NCBI RefSeq assembly: GCF_009727055.1
Contig: NW_024063873.1
Coordinates: forward strand, 311,554 to 375,553
Length of the DNA stretch: 64,000 nucleotides
Direction of reading: 5' to 3'
From: Benincasa hispida
Lineage: Eukaryota; Streptophyta; Magnoliopsida; Cucurbitales; Cucurbitaceae
In this document: positions 21,691-34,451 of the stretch, one piece after another
Numbering within the stretch: position 1 is the stretch's first letter
Layout of the letters: the number at the start of each line of letters is the position of its first letter
Notes under the pieces: generated by a model
Told to the model about the DNA's origin: nothing
Seen by the model: the letters and a program-made list of their open reading frames with translations, nothing else
The model's database searches: none
Position numbers and translations under genes: made by a program

Positions 21691-21999
21691 AAAAAAATGC
21701 ATAATTTTTTTTCTTTATTTTCTATATTTTAGATCTGTTTTTGTTTGTTTTTTTCAAATGTCATACTTTTTTGAATTTTACAAATATCAAATAAACTAAA
21801 ATAAGAATTGCGAAAATCAAGTAGATGTCTACAATAGTAAATAATATATAGAAAACATGTTTAAATCTCAAGAGTTGTTAAGTAAACAACTTACTAATAC
21901 TATTCATCTGAAATACATAACATCCACAAGTCCTTAACTCCAAAATAACATTACACGATAACAAACTACCTATAAAACACAATTATACAACCTAACTAA

Positions 22000-22960
22000 G
22001 CTTGTCGGGAGATGCATCTTCAACATAAATTTCAAGATACCTAAAAAATTTAAATTTGAATAAGTTTAATGCTCAATATGCCATATACCAATCTCAAAAT
22101 GAATATAGAATTTAAAACTCAACTAAGAACATTAATGAATTGAAACAAATCAATTCCCCCTTTAACTTCAAACCAAACTCAATATAGAACTTAAAACCCA
22201 ACTTAAACTTAATCATAATTATACATTTACCCCTATACCATCTTTAAAACCAATATAAGAACATCAACAAATAAAACCCACTTTAACTTCAAACCAACCT
22301 GTATTTACACATTTTAAACTCAAACTCAATATACACCCCCCACTCCCACTTTATTTAACCACATACTCAATATAGCATATACCCATCTCAAAATTATTCT
22401 CAACAATATAGAACTTAAAACTCAACTGAGAACATTAAGAATTGAAACAAACCAACTCATATCTACATATTTCAATCTCAAACCTAATATAGAACTTAAA
22501 ACCCAATATTAAACCCAATTTATCAATTTTAAACCCAACATACCAACATACCAATTTTAAACCCAAAGATACGAATATGAACAAATTCAAATGAAGTTTA
22601 TTGAATCCCCCCTCCACTTATTTTTATCACAAATTCAAATTCAACTTTAAAACAAAAGGTGAGATATAATGTCAACATAATTAGACAATTACCCCCTTTA
22701 CTAATTTTAAACCCAACATAAGAACATGAACAAATTCAAATGAAGTTTATTGAATCCCCCCTCCCCCCATCCCCCTCACACACACACTTATTTTTAGCAC
22801 AAACCCAATATAGTATACACCTCATCTCAAAATTATTCCTAATCTCAATATAGCACTTATTACCCAATTGAAAACCCCACTTATTTTAACCACAAGCTCA
22901 AATTCAAACTCAACTTTAGAACACTAACTATACTTTACATAACTATACATTTATGTTGTT
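22000..22960. repeat. Degenerate minisatellite inside the CACTA element
   Basis: A repeating phrase 'CAATATAGAACTTAAAACCCAAC' and shortened forms occur at about 22100, 22190, 22400, 22490 and 22840, mixed with 'ccaacataccaa' and 'cccccctccac' variants. The plus strand is A/C-rich and strongly G-poor. The unit length varies. No coding sequence is seen. It lies just past the 3' end of the Transposase_24-type gene. Confidence 0.7.
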
Positions 22961-23054
22961 ACCATAACTGCAGGATAACAACATACACAATCTTCTTACT
23001 AGTTTACTACGAAAGTTGAAAAGCTCATACCTAGTTCGATTTATCTCTCATAAG

Positions 23055-24713
23055 CTATAAGATCATAGCTTTCATATCATCCATCTCAGATTGTCTTCTT
23101 TCTTTCAATTCGTCCAATCTAGTCAATCTAGTCTTTAAGGATTCTATCTCTTGTTGTTGCTCCTCTATAACTTTCAATGAGGATACACTGGACAATGATT
23201 TATTTAATTTTTTTTTTTTTTACCCTTGGGTGTCCTACTAAGACCCATTCCTGTGCCTAACACTTGCTCACATATTTCTTCTTCCGATATTGGTTTAGAC
23301 CCTTCATGGGTGGAGGCTTCTATCAACTCGACTATTTAACACTACAGCAATAGTTATGACTAATTATCTTATGATAATTGTATATAAATAAAGTTACATT
23401 GCAGAATAAAAAATTACATATGCATCATTAGTGGCCTAATTAACAAATGAGTTGTCACTCTTAGAGTGTGTATGCTTAAATAAGTCTACTCGATCCATTG
23501 TTTGACCGTCAGGTCCTTTCTGTAAAACAATTCACATAGAAGATATTAATAATACTTTCCTAGAAATCAAATAAAGAAATACTTTTATTTTTACCGTGGA
23601 TTCTCGTATGCGTATGAAAGTATTAGAACCAGCTGTATTAGGGAATTTTAGAGCTGACCGATTCCTTTCATTACTCTTTGTCACTTTCTAAGAAAATGAG
23701 AAATTAAGAAGAAATGAGTAATTGAAATGTAAGTAAACAAAAAAAAAAAAAAAACAAAACAAAAGTTCTTACTTTCCATTCGGTAGATTCAAACTTGGTG
23801 CATAAAAAGTGCCAATCTTCGATGGCATCTTTAAGTCGATCAGATGGGTGTGCTCGTGCCTCTTTAGGACTTCATATTTTTAATAGTGTTTGTGTAGTTC
23901 CCCCCTATACTCTTTAAATGAAATTTCATCTGTTCATCGATGAAGTTGTGCAGTTGGCTGGACAAGTCAAATACAAAATGATTCTGAATTAAAAAGAAAA
24001 GAAAAACTAATTAGTATCTATGCAAACACATATATATATAATTTGTAAAATATCAAATAACCATCTTACCATTAATCGACTTTTAACTAGCTCTCTATTT
24101 TCTATTGATACCTCTCTCCATGTTTCATGACGAATAGAAAAAGATTCCCGAACGTTGGTACCAGTGGCATTGCTGAAAATTGGTTTCTCCCATACAGGGT
24201 CGATCTTGATAGGAATTCTTCCAAATGCTTGGACATATTTATCCAAATCAACATTTTGAGAGTATATGCATCCCATCCTATTAGCTATACAACCAGGCTC
24301 TGAAGAAATTATACATCGTTCGTTTAATTAAACTTTAGTTTATATACAAATTATCGATCATGGATCTAAAATAATGTGGATCTAAAATAACCTGAATTAT
24401 CTCCCATGGAGGATGATGCGTCGATATGCTCGGACTCTAAATACTCTATTACTGCCTCTTCAATAGTGTGACCTACCATTGCTCTTATGCAAACTACAAT
24501 ATCTATGTTATACAACAATACATAAGTTATGAAATGAAAAAGAAGATACATATTTACATGCTTATTTTGTATCATTAAGATGTTATCAAAACTAAAACTC
24601 ATATTAGAAGATGATTGTACATCTTCTTCCTCGTCATTTATGAAGCCATATCAACTCGTTGCATTATCTGTTCTTCTACGACTATAGGATCAACATCCAC
24701 TCTACATAAACTT
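23055..24713 (-). pseudogene. Transposase_24-type (PF03004) gene of the CACTA element, broken
   Basis: Pieces in order on the minus strand: 'VDVDPIVVEEQIMQRVD' near 24690; an acidic segment (24366-24602); 'GRIPIKIDPVWEKPIFSNATG' (24007-24276); 'DAIEDWHFLCTKFESTEWK' (about 23770-23870); 'NERNRSALKFPNTAGSNTF' (about 23600-23690); 'MDRVDLFKHTHSKSDNSFVN' (about 23440-23510); 'EEEICEQVLGTGMGLSRTPKGK' (about 23215-23320). It ends in a coiled coil, 'VIEEQQQEIESLKTRLTRLDEL', with a stop at 23055. This order fits the second protein of plant CACTA elements. Gaps between pieces fit introns plus a few stops. The upstream side is cut by the copia insertion at 24714. Confidence 0.8.
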
Positions 24714-26155
24714 GTTGGAATATAGAAACAAGCAGTAAAAGAAAAATAGGATCATTAAGCATTCTAATCCATTAATTTTGGCTTCAAATTCAACATGCTC
24801 ATAAACTAAAAAGAAGGTTTCAACACATACCTTTGAAGATCCTCTTGAATCACGATCTTCAGTTGCAATCTCCTTTTCCTTTGATTGTGAACCACCACAA
24901 GGTCTTCTCTACTATTCTCTTGGAGCCTTAAATTGAGTTGTGAGACTCAAAACAAGCTTGAATTAGGGAAATTGGAGGTGAAGAACTAGTTTTTCAACAG
25001 TGTGAAGAACATTTCTTCAAACACTTTTTTTTCAGCAAAATTCAACTACTTGCATGCCTCATTTCCACTCAAAACTGAAGTTTATATTGCAAGACTTTCA
25101 AGCAACAAACCTTATGCATGAATTCCAGCTCAAGCTTGAGAATTTGAGCTGTAAAATTAGTAGAACCATGAATGAGCTATTAGGTTGAAGAAGTGGAAAA
25201 ATCCCACTTTGAGATTTTCTCATTTTCTTCATTTTCCATTTAATTTTGAAACTATTTACAAAATTAAACTTCAGTTTCAGTTTTTAATCTTAAAATTAAA
25301 ACTAAAATTTTATTAATTTTACAGAAATTAATACAAAATTAATTTTTCTAATAAAATTAATATTACTTAATTAATTAATGAAATTAATTCTAATTAATTT
25401 AATATCAAATATTAAATTAATTCAACACTAATTCCACCACCATGAATCCTTATTCAAGGACTTAATATTTAAACATATTTAAATATTAACCAATTCTCCA
25501 ATTTTGTTTAATTCTAAAATTAAACGTGTAATTATATCACATATAATTACTAATTCCTTTAATTCGTATTTGAATGATTCAAAATAACTTATCTCACTAT
25601 TCTAAGGCTTATCTGTTTGTGAGCTAGTAAAGGGATCTAATGGACCTACTGATCATGGGCTCCAATGATCCGAGATTAATTGACTAAACTCTTTACATAG
25701 AATTAACCCTCATTCGTTAACTACCGAGTCACTCCACTAAAGTCCGTAGTTGCACTCCTCTCACTGTAGATATATTGTGTTCACTAGATATAACTATGAT
25801 TAGTAAGTTAACCCTTCACAGGTTGTTCGTAATAACGACTGTGTCAAAAGACTATTTTACCCTCGAGATTACCTCTTGTTCCTTAAGTCCCACTTATCCT
25901 CAAAAGGCTATTTTCACACTCTTTGTTTCTTGATACCGTCACCGAGATTTGGTAACTTGAGTTTCCACTCAAATTATGTCTAGGCTATCATACATTCCTC
26001 CCACTACATCAAGGTACCCTCAACTCTTTGAGTACGATGTATCTGACCTGTCTGAACAAATTTTGTTACAGTATCAGCTTTGATCAATAACTCTTATTGA
26101 TATACACTTGCATTTATGAAATACAAATAATACATGGTGATCTTGTATATTTTTG
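24714..26155 (-). mobile_element. LTR of copia B
   Basis: The plus-strand start TGTTGGAATATAGAAACAAG at 24714 abuts CACTA coding sequence. Internal blocks resemble those of LTR F (39195-42715), for example 'gatgaattaattttaatat...caacactaat' and 'gtgagctagta'. The inner border is uncertain to a few tens of bases because of the pol deletion. Confidence 0.65.
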
Positions 26156-26861
26156 CAGAAAAATTTGGTATTTTGTCAACACAAACACTTGACTTTCATC
26201 TTCTTGAAAAAGATACTACTTTTGGGTTGCCTATAAATAGGCATGCTATTTGAATGGTATTCCAATATTTAAGGTTTCAACACTAACACATGTGCCGATC
26301 TATTTTAGATTTATGAACTATGTAAATATCTTTTACATATCATAAACAAATTTATGAGCTCTCCACATCTTATATGGAGTTTCATAAAAAACCTTAAAAT
26401 TGGAATGACATTCAAAACAATTAAGGCAACTACTATCAAAATAGCCGTAGAAATCTCAAACTCTCTATTTTCTTTACTTTGATCCAATCGAAGTATTTCG
26501 GATTTTACCTAACAAGTTTTATACACCTTGAACTCTTCAAGTGTTCTAAACTTAATACTTAGGTTAAATAACTATTTTTGTTTATTGATTTCCAGTCGTT
26601 TTTAAATATCTAAATATTTGCAAATGACTTTCAACTTGGTTGGTTCTAACAGAAGTTGCTATAGGGTAGAACAAATACAACTTTTGCTAATGAACATTTC
26701 ATTTATAACAAAAGGTTTATAAAATATGTTCTTTACAAAAGATAAAATAACTTTCATTACAATAACAAAAGTAAACAATTTTATCTTTCAACAGCAACTG
26801 CATCTCCAACTGATTGTTCTGAGAAATTCTCCCATGTTCAAAACTTGAAGTTTACAAGGAA
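26156..26861 (-). pseudogene. Integrase remnant of copia B
   Basis: Plus-strand 'tgtcaacacaaacac...gcctataaataggcatgctatttgaa' (26175-26255) aligns by eye with 8000-8090 of copia A, the 'RLCLFVGY' region. The minus strand near 26480 reads 'ILRLDQSKENREFE', an eroded form of the SDRGGEF region. There are many stops. Most of the catalytic core is not recognisable. Confidence 0.55.
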
Positions 26862-27722
26862 CTAGTTTCCCTGTCTTGCTTTCTCTACTCTTTTCTCCAC
26901 AAGGTATTGTGGGTAGTTTTTCTTCCAGTGCCCTTCTTCACTACAGAAGAAATATTTTCCTTTATCTACAGCTTTTGTCTTGCATTTGCGGCCAGTAGGT
27001 TTCTTTTTCCCTTTTTCTTTGTTCTTCTTTACTAGAATACTTTTAATATTTGAAGAAGAAGCAATATCAGGCTTTTTAGAGGACGATCCTCTTTTTTCTG
27101 AAGTAGTAACATTTACCTCTTGTTCCAGTCCTTTTGCTCTCATCATGGTCTGGTAAGCTTGTAGCTCATTGAGAAGTGTAGTCAAGTTATACTCTATTTT
27201 ATTCATCAGTGCGTTCGTACAAAATGCAAGAAACTCTTTGGAAGAGATTCAAGAATAAAACCAACTTGACTCTTCTCATCAATGAAGCACCGTTTACTGC
27301 CACGTTGAAATGGACCATCATGTCTAGAACACGTTCTCTAATAGAAGTCTCTTCTTTCATACGACAGTTGTAAACATATTTGATTGCATCATGCCTCAGG
27401 AAGAAGGACGGTTTTCCAAACATCCCACACAGAGATTCTACAGTCTCCCCGACAGTACTCATGCTCTCATGTTTCTTGGCCAATACATCGATATGTTGGC
27501 AAGAATATAGGCACAGGCTTTCTCATTAGCCCTGATCCATCTGTCATATGCATTCTGAACATTTCGGTTTGCATTTGAGCTAGGAACAGGAGGACATTCC
27601 TCTGTTAAAATGAACCTCAGGTCATCTATCACCAGTATTGTATTTAAGTTTGATTTCCACGTAGTATAGTTATCCCCGGTAAGTTTATCAGAAGCCAATA
27701 GTTGTATTAAAGTACTTGTCAT
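26862..27722 (-). pseudogene. gag of copia B, frameshifted, knuckle lost
   Basis: The homologous start is the Met complementary to 27720-27722 (MTSTLIQLLASDKL); the longer open frame to 27773 is not needed. It continues 'NYTTWKSNLNTILVIDDLRF', then after a frameshift 'ETVESLCGMFGKPS' and 'RERVLDMMVHFN' (27199-27483). After another shift comes the basic tail (26862-27206). The zinc knuckle reads YFFCSEEGHWKKNY: the first and last Cys are both Tyr, so it should not bind zinc. Gag is the particle protein. This copy is inactive. Confidence 0.85.
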
Positions 27723-27773
27723 TCTAAAAATATAAACAAATTTTATTAGTGAATTAATTTTAAACCCAATCAT

Positions 27774-28680
27774 GTTTTAGCAAACTAATAATGTATCCAA
27801 AATTCATTATTTTTGTAACGAATAGTGAGTCAGAATAAGTGCTACCGAGGGGCAGTCAAATACTCTTTCACTAAAGCAAGACACTCTTGACTAAATACTA
27901 TCTCCAGAATAACTCATGTTCTGATAGTCATTTAGTTACTGTTTTTTGTTAGAACTTATTAACACTTTAGTAATTCCGTAAGTGTAACCCTCCATTTTCA
28001 GACCTCAGAGGTTGCTCCCAATGATGCTACCGAATTGGAAAGTCAAGGTTGGAAAATGACCTAAGAAGTCCTATCCATTTCTAGAGTTTGAATTGTTCCG
28101 AATGCTATGTTACAACCCTCTGAGGGGATAGCCGTTGTTAAATAATTAGCAAGGCCAACTTAAAGACGAAAAGCATGCACAATATAGGAATCTCACGGTC
28201 CAAACAAACAGAAGAGAACGCAAGACACGTTGACACATATCCTTTACCCACTTACTATGAACTACTCCACCCATTCACCTTGATCTTGACCCATACAAAC
28301 ACTTTCTGAATGGAGGTCATGCCCAGGGTGACACGAAACGTCATATGAATCTCACGGTGTGAACTTTCTAGGGACGTGAGAGTTGAAATCAATATATCGT
28401 ATATTTGATTTTACATTAAACAATTTCCCCTCATTCACCTTGATCTTGACTCATGCAAACACTTTCTGAATAGAGGTCACTCCTAGGATGACACGAAGCG
28501 TCGCATAAATCTCACGGTGTAAAACACTTGTTTAGCTTGACTGGAAAATACAAAAGGCTCATTAACATACCAATGAAGAGCTGTATTAATTGATATATAC
28601 CCCAAATCCATGTGTACTCTATTAATCTTTTAGGGCCTGTATCGAACCAGATACACTTAAAATAATTACACGCCTTCTTT
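27774..28680 (-). other. Leader of copia B (truncated)
   Basis: This non-coding segment shares blocks with the other copia leaders ('cagaataagtgctaccgagggg', 'ttcactaaagcaagacactctt'). It contains a local duplication of 'cattcaccttgatcttgac...gaggtca' at about 28273 and 28436. It stops abruptly where the CACTA gene resumes. Confidence 0.65.
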
Positions 28681-28687
28681 TGGCATA

Positions 28688-31600
28688 CTAGAAGTTCAAT
28701 ACTTCATTGACAACACCATAGAAATTATTAAGATCTCCTCCACCTTCACTTTCTGAAGGCACCATGATGCCACAATTTTGTGTACTCTGGCAATTATCAC
28801 GCTCAATACTATGATAGCGTACTCCATTAACAATACATCTACTGTATGAGCACATATCTGAAGTTGGCCCCATCGCTAGTGAATATATATCATTAGACAT
28901 ATCTCCATTTTCACTTAATGAAAGAACCTGTTATTTAGTACAACACAATAGATCTTAAAAACTAATGTCACTCACATTAATTCAATTAAATTTTTATTTG
29001 TCTTTTAAACTCATACTTCATGAGATTTGAATCAATCAGGAAAGCCTCGTTGGTGCCTTCCATATAAATCACCCTGACTTTCAGCTCCATGTCGAATTAG
29101 TCTCAAATATTGCCTATAAGAAAGAGACGTGTCTTAATTTCTATTTCACACTTTGTATCAAAATCATCAATTACAATAGAATGTTCAAAACCTACTTTCA
29201 ATAAGCTTTTATTTCCATGCAATTGTTCAAGATGTACCAATTTGCACTGCATTTCTCTTCTCTCGGTAATGTCTATTCTTGGTGCTCCTAATGGTTGTGT
29301 ATTTTGTATGAACATTGAAAATTCATCACATATCTCATTCTGTAGAAGTCTATCATCATTTCTTTCATCTTTATTAAACCTCGCCTCGATTCTTGTTATA
29401 TAAAAAGAACAAAATACCAATCATTCATTCATTATATATGCTTCTACTATAGAACCCTCAAGACGTGCTTTGTTTCTTACATATTTTTTCAATGTGGTAT
29501 ATCCAACTATAACTAATTAGACCTACAACTTTTGTTTCATAGAGAAAATGGACTACTAGGTGCATTACATAAAAAAATGTCAGTGGAAATATTTTTTCTA
29601 ACTTATAAAGTATGATTATAATGTCGCTTTGTAATCGATCCAAATCCCCTATAGATATTGTTTTTGCACATAGATCATAGAAAAATTTGTATAACTCAAC
29701 GATAATAATGGACATATCTTTTTTTAAGTATGATCAAACACCAGTTGGAAGAAGCCTCTGAAGCAGAACATGCGAGTCATGAGTTTTTAGCCCCCATAGC
29801 TTTCTATCTTTCTCACCTCTTGATATATTTCATCCACTTACAAAATGCAACCTTGTCACTAGTAGTCAATGTGTATGCAACGTGTGGCTTTACAACTTTA
29901 TCTCCTACCTTTTATATGTGTAGTTCTTTTCGTATATTTAGATCTTCTAAATTCAAACGAACATTAGTTGTATCCTTATTCTTTCCATCAATATTTAACA
30001 ACGTGCCTATCAAATTATCACAAATATTCTTTTTGATATGCATAACATCCAACTTATGTCTCGATAAAAGTTTCGACCAATATGGAAGTTGGAAAAATAT
30101 ATATTTTTTGTTCCAATTTATACTTTTTTTCTATTTTTTATCACATTTCTCTAGATGTTTGCTAAGTACGGAACAGTTTAACAAGTTCACCTCTCGTAAG
30201 ATATCTTCTCCATCCATAAAAACTGGAGGAGGTTTACATTCCACTTTTCCATCATATTATTTGCTCTTGTGCCAACTGTGATTATCTGAAAGATAACATC
30301 GATGCCCCATAAAATATTGCTTTCCTCTTAGCCTCAATGATGATGTATCCTCTTTACAAATAGGGCATGCTTAGTAACTTTTGGTACTCCATCCAGATAG
30401 GTCACCATAAGCAGGAAAGTCATTAATAGTCCATAATAAACTCGCACGTAGTTGTAAGTATTCGCTGGTAACACAAATCATATGCGTGCACACCATCATT
30501 CCATAACTTCTTTAACTCTTCAACCAATGACGGTAAATAAATATCAATTTCTTTTCCAAGAGATTTCAGCCTGGGTATAAGAAGGGAGACAATGAAATTT
30601 GTCTCTTTCATACATTTTCAAAGTGGCAAATTGTAAGGAATGAGCACCACTGTCCACATACTATACGAAGTACTCATATTCTCGAATGGATTGAAGCCAT
30701 CTGAAGCTAGTCCTAAATGAACATTTTGTGGGTTTGAAGCAAACTAAGGAAACTCACGATCAAAATGCTTCCACCCTTCAGCATTAGTTGGATGTCGCAA
30801 CACTCCATTAGTTTCAACACGTTTATCTTTATGCCACCTCATTTCAGGTGCAATATGTTTAGATGCAAATAATCGCTTCAATCTTGGTATTAAAGGAAAA
30901 TGTCGTAAAATTTTATGTGAAATCATTTTACTTTTTCCATCTTCAACTTTGTACCGAGATTCATCACATACTGGGCATTGTTGCAAATCGACAAATTCTT
31001 TCCAATATTGGATGCAATTGTATTTGCAAGCATGAGTAGACTCATAATCTAGTCCTAAGTCACGTAATTTTCTTTTAGCTTCATAAAATGAACTAGGTAT
31101 AGATGCTCCAATAGGAAATGTTTTTTTTAATAAATCAAGTAACAAATCAAATGACTTGTTAGTCCAACCGCTAAGAACCTTAATATGTATCAACTTCATC
31201 AAGAACAACAATGAAGAGAATTTTGTACAACCAGGGTACAACTGGTTGCATGCTTCATTTATTAAGTCTTCAAATAAGCTTGAATTGTTATCTCTTTCTT
31301 GTGCATTGGTGTGCATCTCATTCTCGTTATCTTCTTCATTTACATTAGTAATTGGACATTGTAGATCATTTATAATATTCAAAATTTCATTTTCTTCATC
31401 TATAACATTCATCTCTATTGTATTTAATCCATCATCATGTTTCGATTAAGATGTGTGACTCCCGTATCCCCTAGACAAGTCAACTGGGTCTCCATGATAT
31501 ATCTATTGATGATATGATGGAGAAATTTCATTAATGAACAAATGTCATTCAACTCCATCTATTGACTCCCACATTGCATTCATACATTTTTTGCATGGAC

Positions 31601-31713
31601 ATCTTGTTTATCCCGAGTTATTAACATGAAGTTTTGCAACTTCAAGGAATCGATATGCTCCTTCTGCATACTAAGTTGATAACTTGTTCCTAATCTTAAT
31701 CCACTCTTTATCC
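28688..31713 (-). pseudogene. tnp2-type transposase gene of the CACTA element, broken
   Basis: Domains in order on the minus strand: a transposase-associated N-terminal domain (about 31480-31713) with 'EWIKIRNKLS', 'TRCPCKKCMNAMWES' and 'YHGDP'; the beginning of tnp2 in a 222-codon frame (30744-31412) with 'LINEACNQLYPGCTKFSSL' and 'CIQYWKEFVDLQQCPVCDES'; further tnp2 pieces (29730-30611), for example 'KLDVMHIKKNICDNLIGT'; DUF4218 (29103-29715) with 'DLCAKTISIGDLDRLQ' and 'NKARLEGSIVEAYIMNE'; and the start of DUF4216 (28688-28900) with 'CIVNGVRYHSIERDN'. This is the TNPD-type transposase that cuts at CACTA ends. The first codon appears to be TTG where relatives have ATG. Stops and frameshifts are frequent, and DUF4216 is cut by copia B. 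Confidence 0.88.
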
Positions 31714-33479
31714 AATCTTAATAATATACGTGATAAGTTGAACCTGTATGATTTAGACAACTTGTTATATTAGAACACATAATTGTCGCAATTCAACATT
31801 TAAAGAAATATTTGGAGCAATTAGTCATCTACTCAGTCTGATTCTAGTAGTAGAATTTCAAAATTATCTCTGTATAGAAATGATCTAAATAGTTCCAATA
31901 TCATTGATAGATGTTTCTAAAGACCTAGATGTGTTATAGATCATAAATGGATTTCCTAAAGGTATATACAAGGATTTCCCTCTTGTCTTGATGTATAAAC
32001 AACATGATAACTATGATATGTATATCCAAATACCTAATAATATCCTAATAACCCATGATATGTAAATCCATTTATGAACATCACAACCGTCATGCATATA
32101 AGGTGACAGCACATGTGAGTAACTACTTGGATAACCAACAACATCTAAGTATAAAAAATTGTTTGCTAGCTATAACATCTACATATCAAAGACAATTTGC
32201 TAACTATCCAAATATCCAAATAGCAAGTAGCCATGAAGTGATTAAGTACCCATTGACGTACGTATAATGATATTACTCCAACATTGGTCCCATTAAGCTT
32301 GGAGGATCATATAGTTACCATCTCAAAAATTTTGGAGATACACACTCGCATATAAATTACTCGAACATTGGTCCCATTAAGTTTACTGGGGGAGGGGGGT
32401 ACATTGGTCAAGAGCACATTTTTTCTATCAAATAAAATAATATCATTAAATATTTGTATCAAAGATAACCCCATTACCCAAGGCACTACATCCTAATATC
32501 TATTTGGATTGGACAAATTAAGCGGATTTTTACCCATTAAACCCAATCCCTGGGATCATCTTGTCATTTAATCATCTACATATCCTATATTAACACTTTA
32601 GAATGCATGCAAATAAAGATAGACAATGTAAAGTAATATGGTCTCAATATCCAATGGTCAGATCATGTTGAGTAGTTCAATGCCGAAAGGAAAAGGAAGT
32701 AGAAAAAATAATAACCAACGATTGCATTTCAAGCTTAAATTCTGATGAAACTATGCTTTTACTCAAGAATAAATCAAAAGTAAAATATATTCACAACCTC
32801 TACATTGCTTCTTCATCCACTTTTTATGCAAATTGACAAAGAAAATAACCGCCTAGAGTACTTGTGATAGCAACTTTAAATTACATCAAAGAAAATAACC
32901 ACCTAGAGCACTTGTAATAAATGGCCGATTCTCTCCTCTTTTATTAATCAAGTTGAAATACCAACAGAGGAGTGTATTCTGTGAAAAAGTGGCTATAGAT
33001 TGTACCAAAAATCAAGAATTTTGTATTAACTCGTTGAGCTTAAACACAATGGAAATTATTTAGAAGAATTTAAGGAATCTACATACCCTTGTCAAAATTA
33101 AACGCTTCGTTCAAAGAAGGAGATTAATCTGAAAATAGCTTCAAGGATAACTCAAACTGGAAAAACACTGAAAATTTTAACTGGAAAACTAGAAAAAACA
33201 AAACTCAAAAAAAAAAAAAGAAAAAGAAAAAAATTGGAAAAATCGGATGAAATAGACCGGTGAAAACGAAAAAAAAATGGAAAAAACAGGAAAAGAAAAA
33301 AAAAACACTGAAGGATGATGGACAGCGACGACGGACCTGGTTGCGGACGATAATGGACGGTGAGAATTGAAGAAGTTGTGGACAATGAGAATCGGCAAAG
33401 AAGCTGTGGAAGAAAGAATGAAGGAGAAGAAATTGGAAGAAAGAAGAAGGAAGAAATTGTGGGCAGAAAATGGTTTTAA
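31714..33479. other. Non-coding part of the CACTA element upstream of tnp2
   Basis: AT-rich, no recognisable gene. A purine-rich low-complexity tract lies at 33195-33305. Its complement gives Phe-rich open frames at 33152-33546, which I regard as meaningless. Short direct repeats 'acattggtcccattaag' occur at 32280 and 32363. The tnp2 promoter would lie here, but no clear box was identified. Confidence 0.6.
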
Positions 33480-34422
33480 ACGAACCTATCCCGACGCTCA
33501 CAAAACCATCGGGGTAAAGAAGCTTTCCTGACGATTGTTTGGACACCGTCGGGCTAAGTAGCTTCTCTTGATGGTGATTTTGTCACCATCAGGATAGCGG
33601 TAATAAAATTCTCTTTTCTTAAATATACCATCTCCCGACCATGGCATAACCGTCGAATTTTTCTAGCTCTCCCAACGGTGCTTTCTAAACCGTCACGATA
33701 ACTCTACAAAAAAAATCCTCAAAGAAATACATTATCCCAGCGGTTGGTTTATGTACTATCAGGAAAAGTTTAAAATTTTGATGCTTTTTTATTTATATTT
33801 ACAATGCCCGACAGTTCTGTAACCGTTGGACGAAATAACGTTATCCCAACGGTGACCCAAATCATCGTCAGGATAGTTATAATAAAAATTCCAAAACCCT
33901 ATTTTCTTTAGTTAACTATCTCGATGTGCTTTCTAAACCGTCAGGATAACTCTACAAAAAAAAAGCTAGCTTTTTTATTTATATTTATAACGCCCGAAGG
34001 TTCTAAAACCGTCGGGCGAAATAAAGTTATCCTGATGATGTTTTTGCCCACCGTTGGGATACACTAATACAATTTTTCCAAAAAAAACCTTTTTAACTTA
34101 TTAAGTGTCCCGACGCTAAAAAACGATCGGGATAGATACGGTAAATTTAATTACTGTCAGGTTAACTCCAATAAAAATTTTCCAACCTTCCTTTAAACCT
34201 CGATGACTCGTCTATACCGTCGGGTTCGGTACAATCTCTCGACTACAATGAAAGCATCGGGAGTGGTCAGTTGATGTCGACGATTGAGAAAAGCATTGGG
34301 ATAGCCTATTTATCCTTACACTAATCAATTTTCCATCGGGATTAGTTTTTCACCCAACGCTTTGGGTTAACGTTGACAAAAATCAAATCTCCTAATGCTT
34401 TTGCATGCGTCGGGAAATATTT
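33480..34422. repeat. Right subterminal repeats of the CACTA element
   Basis: Numerous copies of CCCGACGGT / ACCGTCGGG and decayed variants occur (for example 33490, 33545, 33640, 33810, 34010, 34110 and 34215), in both orientations. They form a longer array than at the left end. Many show C-to-T or G-to-A changes at the CpG, as expected from methylation decay. Confidence 0.88.
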
Positions 34423-34451
34423 CATCAGAAAAAACCAAAATTCTTGTAGTG
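34423..34451 (-). repeat. Right terminal inverted repeat of the CACTA element
   Basis: On the minus strand it reads CACTACAAGAATTTTGG... and pairs with 21257-21285. CACTACAAGAA is the commonest plant CACTA terminus. ACA follows at 34452-34454. Confidence 0.92.

Larger units (their letters stand above)
24714..28680 (-). mobile_element. Copia retrotransposon B, truncated, inside the CACTA element
   Basis: It contains a minus-strand LTR (24714 to about 26155), a short integrase remnant, gag (27722 to 26862) and leader (27774 to about 28680). The RT and RNase H are missing: integrase C-terminal sequence runs straight into LTR-like sequence near 26155. No 5' LTR is found before the CACTA gene resumes at 28688. 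It belongs to a different subfamily from A, C and D, judged by LTR start and gag divergence. Confidence 0.75.
21257..34451 (-). mobile_element. CACTA (En/Spm) DNA transposon, 13.2 kb, disrupted
   Basis: The ends are CACTATAATAATTTGGG at 21257 and, on the opposite strand, CACTACAAGAATTTTGG ending at 34451. The flanks carry an exact 3-bp duplication ACA (21254-21256 and 34452-34454), the CACTA hallmark. Inside both ends are dense arrays of GTCGGGATA-type subterminal repeats. Two minus-strand gene remnants are present: a tnp2-type transposase (28688-31713) and a Transposase_24-type partner (23055-24713). A truncated copia element (24714 to about 28680) separates them and has removed sequence between. 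Both genes are interrupted, so the element is non-autonomous now, though its ends are well preserved. Confidence 0.93.

Noticed and set aside
26175..26183. TGTCAACA as the border of the copia B LTR
   Set aside because: Alignment to 8000-8090 shows this belongs to integrase coding sequence, so the LTR must end before it.
29730..30281. 183-codon plus-strand open frame
   Set aside because: It is the antisense of the tnp2 transposase remnant; the minus strand carries recognisable tnp2 sequence (KLDVMHIKKNICDNL). No domain is readable on the plus strand.
33152..33546. Phe/Ser-rich minus-strand frames resembling membrane proteins
   Set aside because: They are the complement of a purine-rich low-complexity tract in the CACTA right end; no start context or domain supports them.
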